Assembly (NCBI GenBank): GCA_964035795.1
Contig: OZ038324.1
Coordinates: 4,522,680-4,586,679, forward strand
Source: Pterobdella sp. o SKG-2022
Taxonomy: Eukaryota; Annelida; Clitellata; Hirudinida; Piscicolidae
DNA: 64,000 nt
Direction: 5' to 3'
In this document: piece after piece, positions 11,634 to 23,157 of the stretch
Position numbering within the stretch: the stretch's first letter is position 1
How the letters are laid out: each line of letters starts with the position of its first letter
Program-made: the position numbers and the translations under genes
Notes under the pieces: model-generated
Database searches by the model: none
Seen by the model: only the letters and a program-made list of their open reading frames with translations
What the model was told of the DNA's origin: nothing

Positions 11634-11708
11634 ATTTGACGAAGCTTTCCGATATATTCTGAGGATGATATAGAATATATCGAAAAGCTTCGTCAAAATA
11701 AAAAATTC
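11634..11708. repeat. Short palindrome with GACGAAGCTTTCCGATATAT arms
   Basis: Perfect or near-perfect 25-bp arms around a short loop: TTTGACGAAGCTTTCCGATA pairs with TATCGAAAAGCTTCGTCAAA. It shares the CGAAAAGCTTCG core of the larger palindromic family and may be a reduced member. Confidence 0.6.
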
Positions 11709-12829
11709 AAATTATGTCGTGTCTTTATGTTTCACAATATCAAGGGTGACTATTCAAAAAATATTTATACCTCATCAAATTTTTTATATTCATACTCATT
11801 TTTGTTTTCTTCACTACTTCAAGTACGTTAACCACTTGAGCTAGACGAGAACAATGAGAAAAGTCAAAGTTAGCATAGATTAATATAATAATCCATTAAA
11901 ATTATTTATCTTAAGCGCTTGCTACACACAGCAAAACTCTCTGGTATCATTCTTCATTAAGAAATAGTCAAAACATATTGGGCCAAGCAACAGCTTTTAG
12001 ATAGCAAGTGGCAAAAGGCTCATTATAGTGGTAAATGAGAGTGAAGATATCTAAACTGAAATCGTAACTGAGTTAAATATCAGAACGCCCTATGTTTTGG
12101 TTACAGCTGAATGAATGAAATTTAAAAATAAGCAAAATAATATTGGAAGATTAATGCTTAAGCCTTAGATTGATCGTATTGTTTCTTTGTTCACAATAAT
12201 TATCTATATAAATAACCATTTAATGACATCAAAAGGATTAAGCTATGAATACTTTTAAATTATTTAACATATCTTCAGAAAATATAAATAATATTTATTT
12301 ATTTTTTTGTATTTAAAAAAATTTTTTTAAATTAATTTTAAATTCTCTTTAAATAAATTTAATTTTTTAAAATTGATTAAATCTGATTAAACTGGTTGTA
12401 AGCATTTTCAAAGAAACCGCTGGCATACCAAATTTAGGGTTAACTTTAAGACTATGTTTCATGTTAGTACCATTTTTACAATGCACACAAAACAGTATCT
12501 CAAAGCAATAAACAAGCAATAAAAAGTAGGTTAAAAAAAATAAACAATGGAAATCTATACAAAATGGTATTTGAGAATTCGTTATGAAATAAAAATGAAA
12601 AAAAATTTTATATGAAGTTATTTTTGAAACTGTAATGAAAACATTTATAATCCTTAATAAAAAATGTATCTATTCTTCTAGTTAGAGCTTGGTGCATTTC
12701 AACATTCTTTTTCTTCTTTCAAAGACATCCAAAAATATTTTTTCATAATTAAGATTGATAGTTTGTTCATATTTTTTTATCTTTAAAACAATTTTTTGTT
12801 CATTTATTGATTCAATTAGACTATACTGT

Positions 12830-13145
12830 TGTATGTCCTAGTGACTGGGATTGAGAGCAGTCAGCCTAGATTAACGATATTACTTGTAGCGTTATTTATA
12901 AAAGAAGCCATTTATATAAAATTTTTACAAACTGCCAGTCCGAGCTAACAGCCAACTTGCAGTTATCTAACTAATGCGTCGTCGTTCCCACATTTGAGCA
13001 GGATGCCTTGCCATTGTCAAAAATATGATCACCAGCCAAACCAAATGATAACGACACCAAAATATGAGTTTGTTGATACCTGCTATCAGAGTTCTATATT
13101 ATCCAGGTAATAACAGAAAATCAGCCCTACATTTTCAAGCGCTAA
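12830..13145 (-). repeat. Unclassified ~320-bp interspersed repeat, copy 1
   Basis: Its reverse complement aligns along its length with 25740-26075. Shared blocks include ATAGCAGGTATC, TTAGCTCG, CTGGCAGTT and a terminal ACAGTATAGTCTAAT. No pol III boxes, ORF or terminal inverted repeats were recognised, so its class is unknown. The terminal motif TACAGCAGTATAATCTAAT also occurs alone near 18511 and 54015, suggesting a fixed end with truncated copies. Confidence 0.6.
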
Positions 13146-13439
13146 GTTGGTGCCATTTAACGTCCGATGTCCAAAAAAAACAGTTTATTAAATACATTTT
13201 TTAAATTTAATATTTTCAAATAAAATTGGAGTTTTTTTTTTGAACATTGAAAATATTTTTTATTCAATATACTTTCTCAATCAATATAATAAAATTAAAA
13301 ATCATTTGCAAAACTTTGTTAATCAAATGTCAAGATTTTATGGTTGATTCATAAACTCTATAATAGGATCATTTTTAATAGAATCAATAACATATTAAAA
13401 CATAATATTAGACGAATTCTCTGAAAAATTTTACAAAGA

Positions 13440-14030
13440 AGTGAGGAGCAGGCTGAGAGTAGGAGGTGAGTAGAGCAACTCGTTTGATTTTCGGGTGAGT
13501 GCTCATCAAGCTGGAAGCTTTAAGTGCCTATCAAGTGTCCATTACTTTTTATTTTTGTGCTGGAAGCTCTATCTTCGGAGTTTCCCTACAGTTTGCCTAA
13601 TGAGAGATCTGGTATGCAGAGTTGATGAATGAAATTTTCATGAAGTTAAAAACATGAATGTCAGAGGTGGAGAAGGTTACGGGTGAAGATGGGTGATACA
13701 AAGCTAATGATCTCTGGTTTGAAGATTGATGTATTAAAGAAATCTGAAAAGTATTTTTCTGGTGTGGGTGAAAATGCTAGTTATTAGGGCAGTTGCAGAC
13801 AATGGGTGCACAAGAAATGCAGTAACATGAAAAGTTTCTGGGTGATGCAACCTTGGAAGTTGTTTCAGACTTTTGCTATCGTGAGAATGTTATCTGCAGA
13901 GGGTAGATGTGAGATTGCTACAATAGCACGTTGTAAGTGCGCCTGGGGTAAATTTTGCCAATTGAAGTTGATAAGTTGTCTTGTAAACAACAATTCCACG
14001 TATGTAGGTTCTTCTGTTCAAAAATAACAC
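13440..14030 (+). pseudogene. Decayed reverse-transcriptase LINE relic with Cys/His-finger remnant
   Basis: Translated fragments spread over all three forward frames recall a common animal RT lineage that carries a PHD-like finger after its RT core. Seen in order: LLFIFVLEALSSEF (RT motif B region, about 13545), a degraded ADDLV region near 13600, KLMISGLKIDVLKKS (about 13700), a WVHKKCSNMK finger remnant (about 13803) and ARCKCAWGKF (about 13935). The order matches the family as I know it, but stops and frameshifts interrupt every segment, so this is an old dead copy. Family assignment is from memory of such proteins. Confidence 0.6.
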
Positions 14031-14236
14031 ACAACTTCATCTTTAACAATACTTCTACCTTATTCAATCTTTTACCATTCTCATCAGTTTGTTTAAGATT
14101 AAAATTTTTTGTTGAAACTCAAAAAAACATTCGAATTGGTTTATTGCATAAAAATCAAAAAAATAAAGTTGGATATAAACCAAACACAATAAACTGATTC
14201 AATCAAATCAACACTAGTTGTATGAGGAGCTTTGAG

Positions 14237-14479
14237 TCACAATATTTGATAGGCACTTAGTTTCCAGCCGCATGTTCCAAGGGTGAAGGCCAGCAACCCA
14301 TAGTTGGAGTGCTCTTTTTGCTCAATACATTCATCCATGCAGTTGTGAATTTCGGTTCTTTCTTCTAGAAGAGTGGGAGGGGGAAAGTCCACTTTTTGGA
14401 AGACTGGGCCCTTAATCGGTCTGGTGATTCGAGACTCAACTTTCAGAACTAAATTCAACTCGTTCCGACTTTCAGCCAT
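14237..14479 (-). CDS. Possible small protein or exon, unrecognised (80 residues)
   Basis: Open frame from ATG to stop. It has mixed composition, unlike the surrounding A+T-rich DNA: it starts MAESRNELNL, has a charged middle (LLEERTEIHN) and a Cys/Trp-containing end (GTCGWKLSAYQIL). I do not recognise the family. No upstream acceptor is needed, and it may be a complete small gene, an exon or chance. A stretch near 13508 resembles the reverse complement of its 3' end, so part of it may be repeat-derived. Confidence 0.25.
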   Translation of the reverse strand: MAESRNELNLVLKVESRITRPIKGPVFQKVDFPPPTLLEERTEIHNCMDECIEQKEHSNYGLLAFTLGTCGWKLSAYQIL

Positions 14480-16384
14480 TTAAAAAATTTCGATCACAAG
14501 CATATTAATTATCCTATTAATCATTGAGTCTTGAGTTTATTGTAGAAAGATTGTTCTCACAATTTCAATCTGATTGTAAGCGTTCATTCCACAGAGTATT
14601 TGTGGATAAAATAAAAAAAGATTTGATAACCTTTTAAATTTAGTTTGAAGACATCGTTTCCAAACTTGCCCGTAATAAATTGAAAAAAAATTAAAATCTA
14701 ATAAGTAATTATAAAAAAAAGAATATTATTCAAAAACTTGTAGTTAATTATAAACATTTGTGTAGTGATATACTGGCAAAGACCTCCTTGAATCTTTTTT
14801 GTTCTTTAATTCTTTCTTCTTTGAGCAGCTCTTCTTTTATTTTTTTTTCTTTCTTTTTGAACATATCCATATTAAGTGATTGGTCTAGCTAGTTTCCATT
14901 TTTTTACTTTTTTTCCCCTTCTTTTTCTTGTGTATATCACTACACCATATGTTTAAAAATTAAATACATATGAAAATAGATAATACTCTTGAAAAGATAT
15001 CTTCAAAACCTCCTACAAACATTTTAAACGATTCTCAAATACCCTGCCAGCTTCAAAATGGAAGCTGCAAACTGAAATATAAATGTTTACAATCAATGTG
15101 AAAGTACAAGATGACAATCTGTTTGAACAAACTCTGAAAACTAAATGATTAAAAAAAAACTAACATTGCTTGTGAAAGAAAAATTTTATAAATAACCGAA
15201 CAGCTCGACAAGTCTGCAAAAGCTCTAAAACGAATCCCCAATGCACCACGTACCAACAAACAGCCGGACCCGTCTTCCTTTTGAAGGCAAACGCCTTTTC
15301 AACACTGCAACTTTCACTTCCTTCCGCTTTCCCACACCTTTTTTTTCTCACTTTTTTCCATCTTCTTCTTTTCGACCTCGCCATTTTGCTAGATTGGACC
15401 ATTCTCCAGCCGCTCACAACTGGATCATCATTGTTATTTATAAACTTATAACTTTCTTGATACTTATAATACTTCAATGTAATTCAATCAAAATTTTTAC
15501 CGCTATTATCATCGCCACTATTAACTTTCTTAATACCAAAACCTTAATCATTATCGATATAAGCATCATTATCACCACAATAATAATTGTCACTTAACAT
15601 TTTTACACTACTGGAATACCCATTTTCATTACATCATCGGTTTTAATACAGTTTATTCACAATATAAAAAACTTTTTCGAAGAAATTATTCAAGAATTAG
15701 CTAGAATATTATGCTATAGAGAAACCTTATCTTAGTTCATCGGTTTAAAATTCTGTATCAAATTTTTTAATATTAAAATCGAATAAAACTAGATATTCTT
15801 AAATCAAATTATTTGATATATTTCGATAACCTACATTCTAGTTATTTTTCTTCATAGATTAAAATATTCAAAAAAAAACGGCAACTCACGATATGAGCAT
15901 TATCAGGCAATCAAAAGTGTTCGCTTTGTCCGAGGTTTCTTCTATCAATTTACCATTTTTCTAGCATTGAAGAGCTTGTTTTTTTTTCAAAGCCGCTCTG
16001 AGTTTATTTCTGAAATAAATAAATAAAGCAAGTTATACCTTAAATGTAGAAAAAATTATGAATCGTAATTCACTTATATTTGAAAACTAGTCTCGATATT
16101 TGTAGTTTTTGTATCAAAAATCAATTAAGAATTTTTATATAGAATTTTCGCGAGGAACTGGGACTGGTTTGAATACAAGTTGTTTTTGCTCGTATTTGAA
16201 AGAGTTGAAGAAGAAAACAATTTATGACCTCAAAGTTGAACCGCTTACTATATAAAGGAAAATCAATAAATTTTATTTTTAAAAAATATTCAATAAAAAC
16301 AAAAAATTTTTTTCAAAAAACTTATTATATAAAAAAAAACCGAATAACATAAGTTTTTAAAATAAATGCTTTTGTCTATTACAT
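14480..16384. other. Intergenic region, nothing firmly recognised
   Basis: Mostly A+T-rich. A less A+T-rich island at 15160-15477 has an open minus-strand frame with a basic start (MARSKRRRWKKVRKKR) and a plus-strand frame over the same bases. Neither resembles a family I know. Confidence 0.4.
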
Positions 16385-17300
16385 AAAATCTTTTGATACA
16401 TCTTGGTGTCTGTTTTGACAAAGATCTAAGCATGAAGACTCACATAAACAAATTATTGCAAATGTCATTTGCATCATTGAGGAAGATTAGAAGCATTAAA
16501 AACTACCTGAACCAAGAGTCACTCAAAACACTTGTATCAGCCTTGATATTGAGTCGCATTGATTATGGAAACATTGTATTAATAGGATTACCCAAGTTAC
16601 AAACCCAGAAAATCCAGTCCATAATTGACATGACAGCCAGGTTAATATCAGGAACTAGAAAGTTTGATCACATAACTCCTGTCTTAAAAAATCTACCCTG
16701 GCTTAAAATTGAAGAAAGAATTCAATACAAGATGATAATACAAGTGCATAAATGTCTCAAAATGGAAAGCCCTTATTATCTTTCATAGAAATTATCAACT
16801 GTGTCTTCATTGCCTGAAAGAAAAAGACTCAGATCATCGAACACAATCGATATAGCAAGAGTGAGAGCTAACACCATTTTGGGAAACAAAAGATTTGAAG
16901 TTGCTGCACCAATTCTTTGAAACAATTCAGCAAATCACCTCAAATCCATAACCTCCACAACAACTTTTTCCAAGTGCTTAAAAACCCACCTCACGGTTAA
17001 TTCTTATAATCTTAAAACACAATTTCAGAATTTTTTTCTCTCAAGTATTTTTTTTTGAAAAAATCAAATTAGTGGGAAGAAAGAAGGGGTAAATGAAAGG
17101 AATGACTGGGTGTGTGTGGATTGAAGGATAAAGCGTGAGGGGCTGGAAAGAATGAAAATTTACTGTATTAGGACTGGCTTTATATATATATATATATATA
17201 TGCTAAAGTGGTCTTGAAGACAGTTTCATGCCACTATAAAAATATTCGTTATTTGTTTGTTTGTTTGTTTGTTTGTTTGTTTGTTTGTTTGCAATAAATA
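16385..17300 (+). mobile_element. 5'-truncated LINE (RT C-terminal part), copy D
   Basis: Contains only the RT thumb and C-terminal region: LGVCFDKDLSMKTHI, LILSRIDYGN, TARLISGTRKFDHITPVLK, then, after an in-frame TAG at 16786, SLPERKRLRSSN and a degraded terminal block. The same motifs occur in the copy at 49575-51290, so both belong to one family. It ends in a 3' UTR with (TA)n (17176-17200) and a (GTTT)n tail (17248-17291). Non-functional. Confidence 0.8.
17248..17291. repeat. (GTTT)n microsatellite
   Basis: About ten TTTG units at the 3' end of the truncated LINE, probably its tail. Confidence 0.85.
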
Positions 17301-17750
17301 AAAAAAAATTCACATACATGATAACATAATTATAAAGTGAGAAGATGGTTTTAAAATGTTTTTTTATAGTAATAAATTAAAATTTGAAAACCATAAATAA
17401 AATTAATTTAAGTGAAAAATATATTTGGAGTTTCTGTTTCAAAAATCAAAAACTAATATAAGAAAATAATATTTAATTTTATTATTATTATGTTCACTAA
17501 AGTAGCGCACGGCATTACGATTAAAAATTAAAGATTCAAAAAATACTAATTGGACGAAGATTTTTTACTCTTTTCATTTTAAATTCTAATATATTTCAAG
17601 AATTAATTATCAGAAAAATCTTTCAAGCTATTTTCTTAGCCCCTAACTTTTCAATATTTTGTCTTCTAATTTATTATAACAAAAACTTCATTCTAACAAG
17701 ACACAATAATAGATACCCAAAAATAAATATATAAATATAAATTGGCAATA
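17301..17750. other. Spacer upstream of ATG101
   Basis: A+T-rich. Must contain the ATG101 promoter, but no specific element was recognised. Confidence 0.4.
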
Positions 17751-19367
17751 ATGAATGCAAGGTCCTACACGTTTGAATTGGTAAGTTTCAATATTATGTG
17801 TTTTGTTTAATGTTTAAAATTAAAAATTCATTTTTAAAAGGTAGTAGAAGAAAGGCAAATATCTGAAGCAGTTTTGAGTGAGATTTAAAAAACTTTATAA
17901 AAATATTTGTGCATAATTATCATTTTCAATATTGAAACTCATTTTTTGAAAGTAATTCAACCAATGTATTTTTATTAATCATCAAATAATCATCTTTTTA
18001 GGTATTTTTCACACAATTTTGTTCCACAGAACACTAGGAAAGGTTATAATGCATTCAATAATTTTCAATTAAAAGTGTAAACCATAATAGTAATACTAAT
18101 CCAGCTCATACAATAATAAACTTGAAACCTCAGTGTTTTCTACCATATTATTTATAGGCTAACACTTTTATCATTTTCAGTTTCATTATAAACAAGAGGG
18201 AAGTTACTCAATAGGGACTTTGGGAATGACAGATGTGGACTGCAACTTCATTGACTTCACTTATGTATTTTCATTTTCAAAATCATTCTCACATTAGAAT
18301 CTTTTTCTTTATAACTATATAAATATTTTTATAAAAGATACTTTTGATAAAAGAGCCAAAAGTATATAAGCTCAATAACTAGGTGTTTAAATTTTGTCAC
18401 AATAATTTTTTTTATTGATTTTAACTTCAGTACTTCAACGTTTAAGGCATTGGTATAATATTAATTATAATTAATAGAATAGTATTTTTATATTATAATG
18501 ACTGCTGCTACTGGATACCTACAGCAGTATATTCTGATTTGATTAAATTAATAATAAAATATAATGAAAAATATTTTTTAAAAATGTTTATTAACAACAA
18601 ATATAATGATAATCACAATTATTATTGATAATCTGATAATTCATACTTCAACATCAGCTATCAACAATTACAACTAAAAACGAAAAAAAATTTGATGCAA
18701 CAAAACACTGCTCAATGTAGTTCACAAAGCTGATGATTATTTCCAGTAAATTAAAAATTTTTTTGTGAAGTTAAATGCATTTTATTCAATAAAACTTGAA
18801 ATAACTAACACTAGAAACTATCATTGGAAATCCTCCATAAATTCACAATAAGTAATTAGTATCATATATTTATTATTGAATAATTAAAAAGGCTATTATT
18901 TGAACTATTGGAAACCTTTCAAAGGTCAGAGTATCATCAGATGAATTGGATAAATTGCTTAAAAAGGAGGTTTGTGCATAAATGAAAGTTATCTTCTATT
19001 AAATTCTCTCATTAATCTTGATACTTACTGTGTTAATTAGCATCATAACGAAGTTTGTATATTATAAAAATGATATTTCTACTATTATTATTTTAGTTCA
19101 TACATTGTTTTGGTAATTCAAGTTTGTGTCACAAAAATTTGGGAACATAGTTAATAAATACTTTATGTTTGTTTCTTTTATAATTTATTTGATAAATTTG
19201 CCAATCATTCAGCCATCTGATTGTTACGTTACTACATTATAAATTTTTAAGGTCGAGAGTTTGAGGGAAGAAATGACGAAAAGAGGCAATTGCAACAGGC
19301 TAGCATTAAATAATAATAATCCAGCTATATTAAACCTCATGCTATGAGACAAAAAACGTTAAACGAA

Positions 19368-19464
<97 letters not shown>

Positions 19465-20568
19465 ATTAGCCAATAATATTTGGGGTATAAAATCTGTTAT
19501 TTCTTAAAACTGTCTCGGGAGTTTTACGATAAAAACTAGAACAGTTTAAACTAAGTTAAACAATTGCAAAATGAACTTATGTTTCTTTATACGAGTATTA
19601 ATCGACCCTAAAGGGCTTCTATTAGTTTGGAGTTCCTCCAGCGTAAGAAGAGTGCCCTCTTTCGACGAGACGAGTTTCCATGGGAGGTGTGGACTGTAGC
19701 TCTCAACGTGATCCACCTCAACAGTGAAAATGGTCAGATGATTGCTGCATGATATTAATGATCGATTGATAATTGGGGAATTTGATAAGAATAATAATCA
19801 TAATAGCCTGGAAACGCGCGTAAAACAATAATAATGATGATTAATAGAAGCAAACACTAATGTTTATTGAGAAACTTAATACACGAAGCTCTTCGTAAGA
19901 GTATCTTACATTTAACACTAGATAATGTGAATTACTTTTACGAAAAGCTTCGTGTATTAAGTTTCTCAATAAACCTTAGTGTTTGCTTCTATTATATTGA
20001 TTTCCGGCTATTTTACGTCAACAATAATGATGATAAAGAAGGGATAGTAGATTAGGATTCAATAGAACCAACCGAATGTATTACTTCAAATTACTGAAAC
20101 TCAAAATCAAAGACATCATACTCAAAAGAACGGCGGCAGATAAGCGAAGAGCTGGGCGAGAGTTTGATGGAGAAGATGCTGATGATCACAGACACCATGG
20201 GAAGATTTGAGTATGTGCCCAAGGTGCCTCCTGCACAAGATCTCGACCTGGTCTTCAACTGCTCCTTCTCTGAAGTGCAGCCCTACCTCTTCAAGGTTGA
20301 GTCTCGGTGTCCATATTTTAATGAAGGTTTTAAAAATGTTTTTTTTGATGTTACACTTTTATTTATTTGTTATTTAAATAAATGTCTTAAAATCGTCACA
20401 CATCGAAGTTATCAGGCCAGAGTCATGTTTCTTTTATTAGTTATTGAAAAATCTCATAAACCACATAACTGCCCCCAGTTGAATACCCAGTTCAACACGT
20501 ACCCGGTGCCCTCTCAATCTGTGGGCTTCAACGTCAAAAAGTTGATCAAGGGAGCCCTGGCTATTTGA
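17751..20568 (+). CDS. ATG101: Autophagy-related protein 101 (ATG101), 9 exons
   Basis: HORMA-fold subunit of the ULK1-ATG13-FIP200 autophagy-initiation complex, where it pairs with and stabilises ATG13 in the cytoplasm. Exons: 17751-17780, 17841-17877, 18002-18042, 18181-18264, 18925-18969, 19252-19298, 19626-19732, 20129-20295, 20479-20568. They sum to 648 nt (215 residues; the vertebrate protein is 218). Blocks matching the family: [86 protein letters not shown] and LIKGALAI at the C-terminus. Intron 6 appears to use a GC donor (CAACAG|GC). The WF-finger position reads SALF where vertebrates have SRWPF, so the key tryptophan is replaced. Intron 6 holds a (TA)n repeat and intron 7 a palindromic element. 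Confidence 0.95.
18500..18545 (+). repeat. Solo 3'-terminal motif of the unclassified repeat
   Basis: Contains CCTACAGCAGTATATTCTGA, the shared end of the repeats at 12830 and 25740. It lies in intron 4 of ATG101. Confidence 0.45.
19331..19462 (+). repeat. Retroelement-like tail followed by (TA)n microsatellite
   Basis: AACCTCATGCTATGAGACAA, then a GTTAAACGAATAATAA segment, followed by about 85 bp of TA repeat. The same 45-bp lead-in occurs at 56746-56796 before a TAA/TCTA microsatellite, so it looks like a mobile-element 3' end with a simple-repeat tail. It lies inside intron 6 of ATG101. Confidence 0.65.
19842..19994. repeat. Palindromic MITE-like element (AAGCTT-core family), copy 1
   Basis: About 55-bp arms are near-perfect reverse complements (AGAAGCAAACACTAATGTTT through CACGAAGCTCTTCGTAAG and its complement) around a 40-bp centre. 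It sits in intron 7 of ATG101. The core TTACGAAAAGCTTCGTG is common to all copies in the window. Confidence 0.85.
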
Positions 20569-20942
20569 CCACAGCACTGCAGTCAATATCTCACACCGCT
20601 TTAAACATTCGATGGGATTGCTTGAGTTGCAAAGCGTTATTTATTTTATTAAAGCCTTTTTAATTCTTAAAAGTGATTTTTGATGTACATTTGCCCAAGT
20701 ATGTGCTTCATTTTAAAAGTAGATTAACGTGGAAATATTTGTAAAAAAAGGTTTTGAAAGAATTTCAACAAATCGTGTCTCATAATGTAGAGTTTTTAGT
20801 CATTTTGTTTTAAATATTTTATTACCTCTAGTTTTATCTTTATTCCACCAACTGCTTTTAACATTGACTATTTCAGTTATATTCTAATTCATGTATATTT
20901 TGTTTTAACCTAATTGTCTTACTTATTTTCACCTTATTTCCT

Positions 20943-20956
20943 GTCGTTATAACAAC
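20943..20956. promoter_or_regulatory. X-box (RFX/DAF-19-type site) upstream of CCDC113
   Basis: GTCGTTATAACAAC fits RYYNYY-WW-RRNRAC at every position and is almost palindromic. It lies 65 bp before the CCDC113 start codon, the usual spacing for X-boxes of ciliary genes. It overlaps the presumed 3' UTR of ATG101. Confidence 0.7.
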
Positions 20957-20967
20957 CACGAAAAGTA

Positions 20968-20973
20968 AATAAA
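20968..20973 (+). terminator. Candidate poly(A) signal of ATG101
   Basis: AATAAA 400 bp after the ATG101 stop and 48 bp before the CCDC113 start codon. If used, the ATG101 3' end and the CCDC113 promoter overlap. Confidence 0.35.
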
Positions 20974-21021
20974 CTTATAGACGTTTTTTTTAAAAGGATG
21001 CATTCGTTTTGAGTATTTTCA

Positions 21022-23052
21022 ATGATGGTTGAATCGAGAAGTGTTAGTGGTGTTGTGAGTGAGTTGAGTGTGTATGAGGAAAACATAAATGACCTAGATG
21101 ATGCAAAGCTGATGGTTGTGTTGGATAAGGCAAGGTATGCTTTTGATATTTAACATGGCAAAACAGTCATCCCAAACGTATTAACAAAAAAAATTTTTTT
21201 AGAAAAAGGGTTGATTTATTGAAAGCTGAAGTGAAAATTTTTGAAGATTACGCCGCCAAAGTGAACGTTAAAACTTCAAACAAAAAAGTCCCTCTTTCCA
21301 TTGCGGGAAGTTTCCAAAAATCTTCTGAGAAGAAGACAGATTCGAGTGGTGGGTCGAAGAGTCAATCAATGAAATATTCGAAATCTAGAGGAAGTACTTA
21401 TGAAAAGTTTCTCAAGTTGAGTTCTAAGCAAAGAATATTGATCGTGAACTGGCAGAGCGATGTCTTGATTAAGCAGAATAAAACACTACGTGAAACCAAC
21501 GAAAAAAATATAGAAAAAATCATTGTTGGTATTATTTTAGTGAAATTAATTTCAAATACCTCCAGATAAAAACCTACAGGCAATGACAAAAGCAGATGGA
21601 GAAGTGATGGAAGAATTAAAAAAAAGAAAAATTACATTTGGTGGGCTTTTCGCAAAATTCAATAAAGTTCAAAGCTCAGAGTTAACGAAAGATGACACTC
21701 TTTTGAAAACAAATGATGGAGTTGGAACTGAAACAACGGAAGATAAGAAGGTACTAGAAGATCCCATGGCAAAAAGAGAACACGCTATGGGAATCTTGAA
21801 GAAATATGCCAAGTTTCAAAATGAACAGCTTGATAAAAAAGTATTTTATAGATATTCATAGTAAATTATCAAGCAGGACTGGTATGATAACTTTTTTTAT
21901 GAATTATAAAAGTTTTTGAAAGTGGCTTTTACGACCAGACTGGAATGTTAGCCAAAGTGAAGTTGAAAATTTCGGCCAACAAAGGGAAACTGATCAATCT
22001 AATGGGGATTCTGAAGCAGGTCACGAAAAAATATTTTATACAATATATTTATTAACAATAAATGTTTTAAAGAAAAGTTTAAGAAAAAATTTCGAGTCAT
22101 CTTTGAAGCGATTGCTGGTTCTAAATATTTTATTCGTGATTATATGGTGTATTAGAAGATAGTCGACTTGAAAAAAATCATTATCAAATATTAAGAATAA
22201 ATTTTTTATAAAAGCAAAAAAGCATCAAACAAATTAAATCAATATTTAAACCTTGAAGTGTCTTCAATGATTATTTCAATAATGTTGAGAAAAAATTTTA
22301 TTGTATGTTTGTTCAAATGACTGAACCAACATTGCTTAACAGAAAGAAGAATTATGTGAGACGATCCAAGAGATAGATTATGAAAAAACAGGAATCAAAA
22401 ACAACAAGCTGAGAAACTTAATTGAAGAGAAAAAAAGCGAAAAATTAAAATTTAAAACTACGCTGGGAAGAGCTCTTTTGGTTAGTGAAACTAGCATAAC
22501 ATGACCTATTTAATGTTTTCTTTTCTTTCTCACTATAGCAAGTGGATGATTTGAATTTTAACTTATATAATTCTTAAACATTTGGAAACAGAATCATAAT
22601 CAGGTTAAAGAATGTTTGAATCAATTGAGTTTGAAACAAAAAGAATTGAATAAAGAAAATGAGATCAAAACAAAATTATTAGAAAAAACAGTGAAAGAGA
22701 TAGAAAAATATGAAAAGGTTTTCAAAGTTTTTGTAGTTTAAATGAATTTAACTTATAATTGAAACTTTAGGAATGCCAAAATTTGAATAGAGAAAATGAA
22801 AAAATGACTGATTTGAAAAACAAAAATGATTGTCCAAGTGTTGAAGAGTATATGGACATAAAAAAAGAAATAAAAAAATTAGAAAAAGATGTTTGTGTCT
22901 ACAAGAGAAAAATTTCTGTTGCAATGGTAGTCATTTTGAAAATATTCTGTTTCGAACAATTTCTTTGATACATTTATTACAATTTTCCAAAAATATTATT
23001 TCAGATAAAATCTCAAAACTCTGGCTTCAAGGGTCATTATTCCTCTTACTGA
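21022..23052 (+). CDS. CCDC113: Coiled-coil protein CCDC113 / CFAP263, 8 exons
   Basis: Predicted axonemal or centriolar-satellite coiled-coil protein; in other animals CCDC113 acts with CCDC96 in cilia. Exons: 21022-21134, 21203-21528, 21566-21840, 21939-22019, 22343-22480, 22592-22717, 22771-22926, 23005-23052, summing to 1263 nt (420 residues). The identifying part spans exons 4-5: VKLKISANKGKL..LKQ followed by KEELCETIQEIDYEKTGIKN, which matches the family's conserved LRLKN..KQKEE..EALHEVDF region. The N-terminal FEDYAAKVN and the C-terminal PSVEEYMDIKKEIKKLEKDV also fit in order. The rest is highly charged coiled coil with a Ser/Lys-rich stretch near residues 60-100. The start is the first of two adjacent ATGs (MMVESRS). 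Identification is from memory and less certain than for its neighbours. Confidence 0.72.
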
Positions 23053-23157
23053 GTAATTTTATTCCTAAGTGGCAGAAATTTCATCACTTTTTAATACAAT
23101 GAATTCTGTTTGAGACTTTATTTGAAAAATATTATTTTTTTATGATATAAAAAATAA

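Larger units (their letters stand above)
10256..13439. other. A+T-rich intergenic region with palindromic repeats
   Basis: No protein-coding exon recognised on either strand. The stretch is made up of A+T-rich DNA with several short palindromic or interspersed elements, listed separately (10735-10912, 11398-11580, 11634-11708, 12830-13145). Single half-copies of the ACGAAAAGCTT core also lie near 10595, 11085 and 11215. Confidence 0.6.

Noticed and set aside
15160..15597. Overlapping basic (minus) and Phe-rich (plus) frames
   Set aside because: Neither strand resembles a known family; without expression data neither can be preferred. Mentioned only in the spacer entry.
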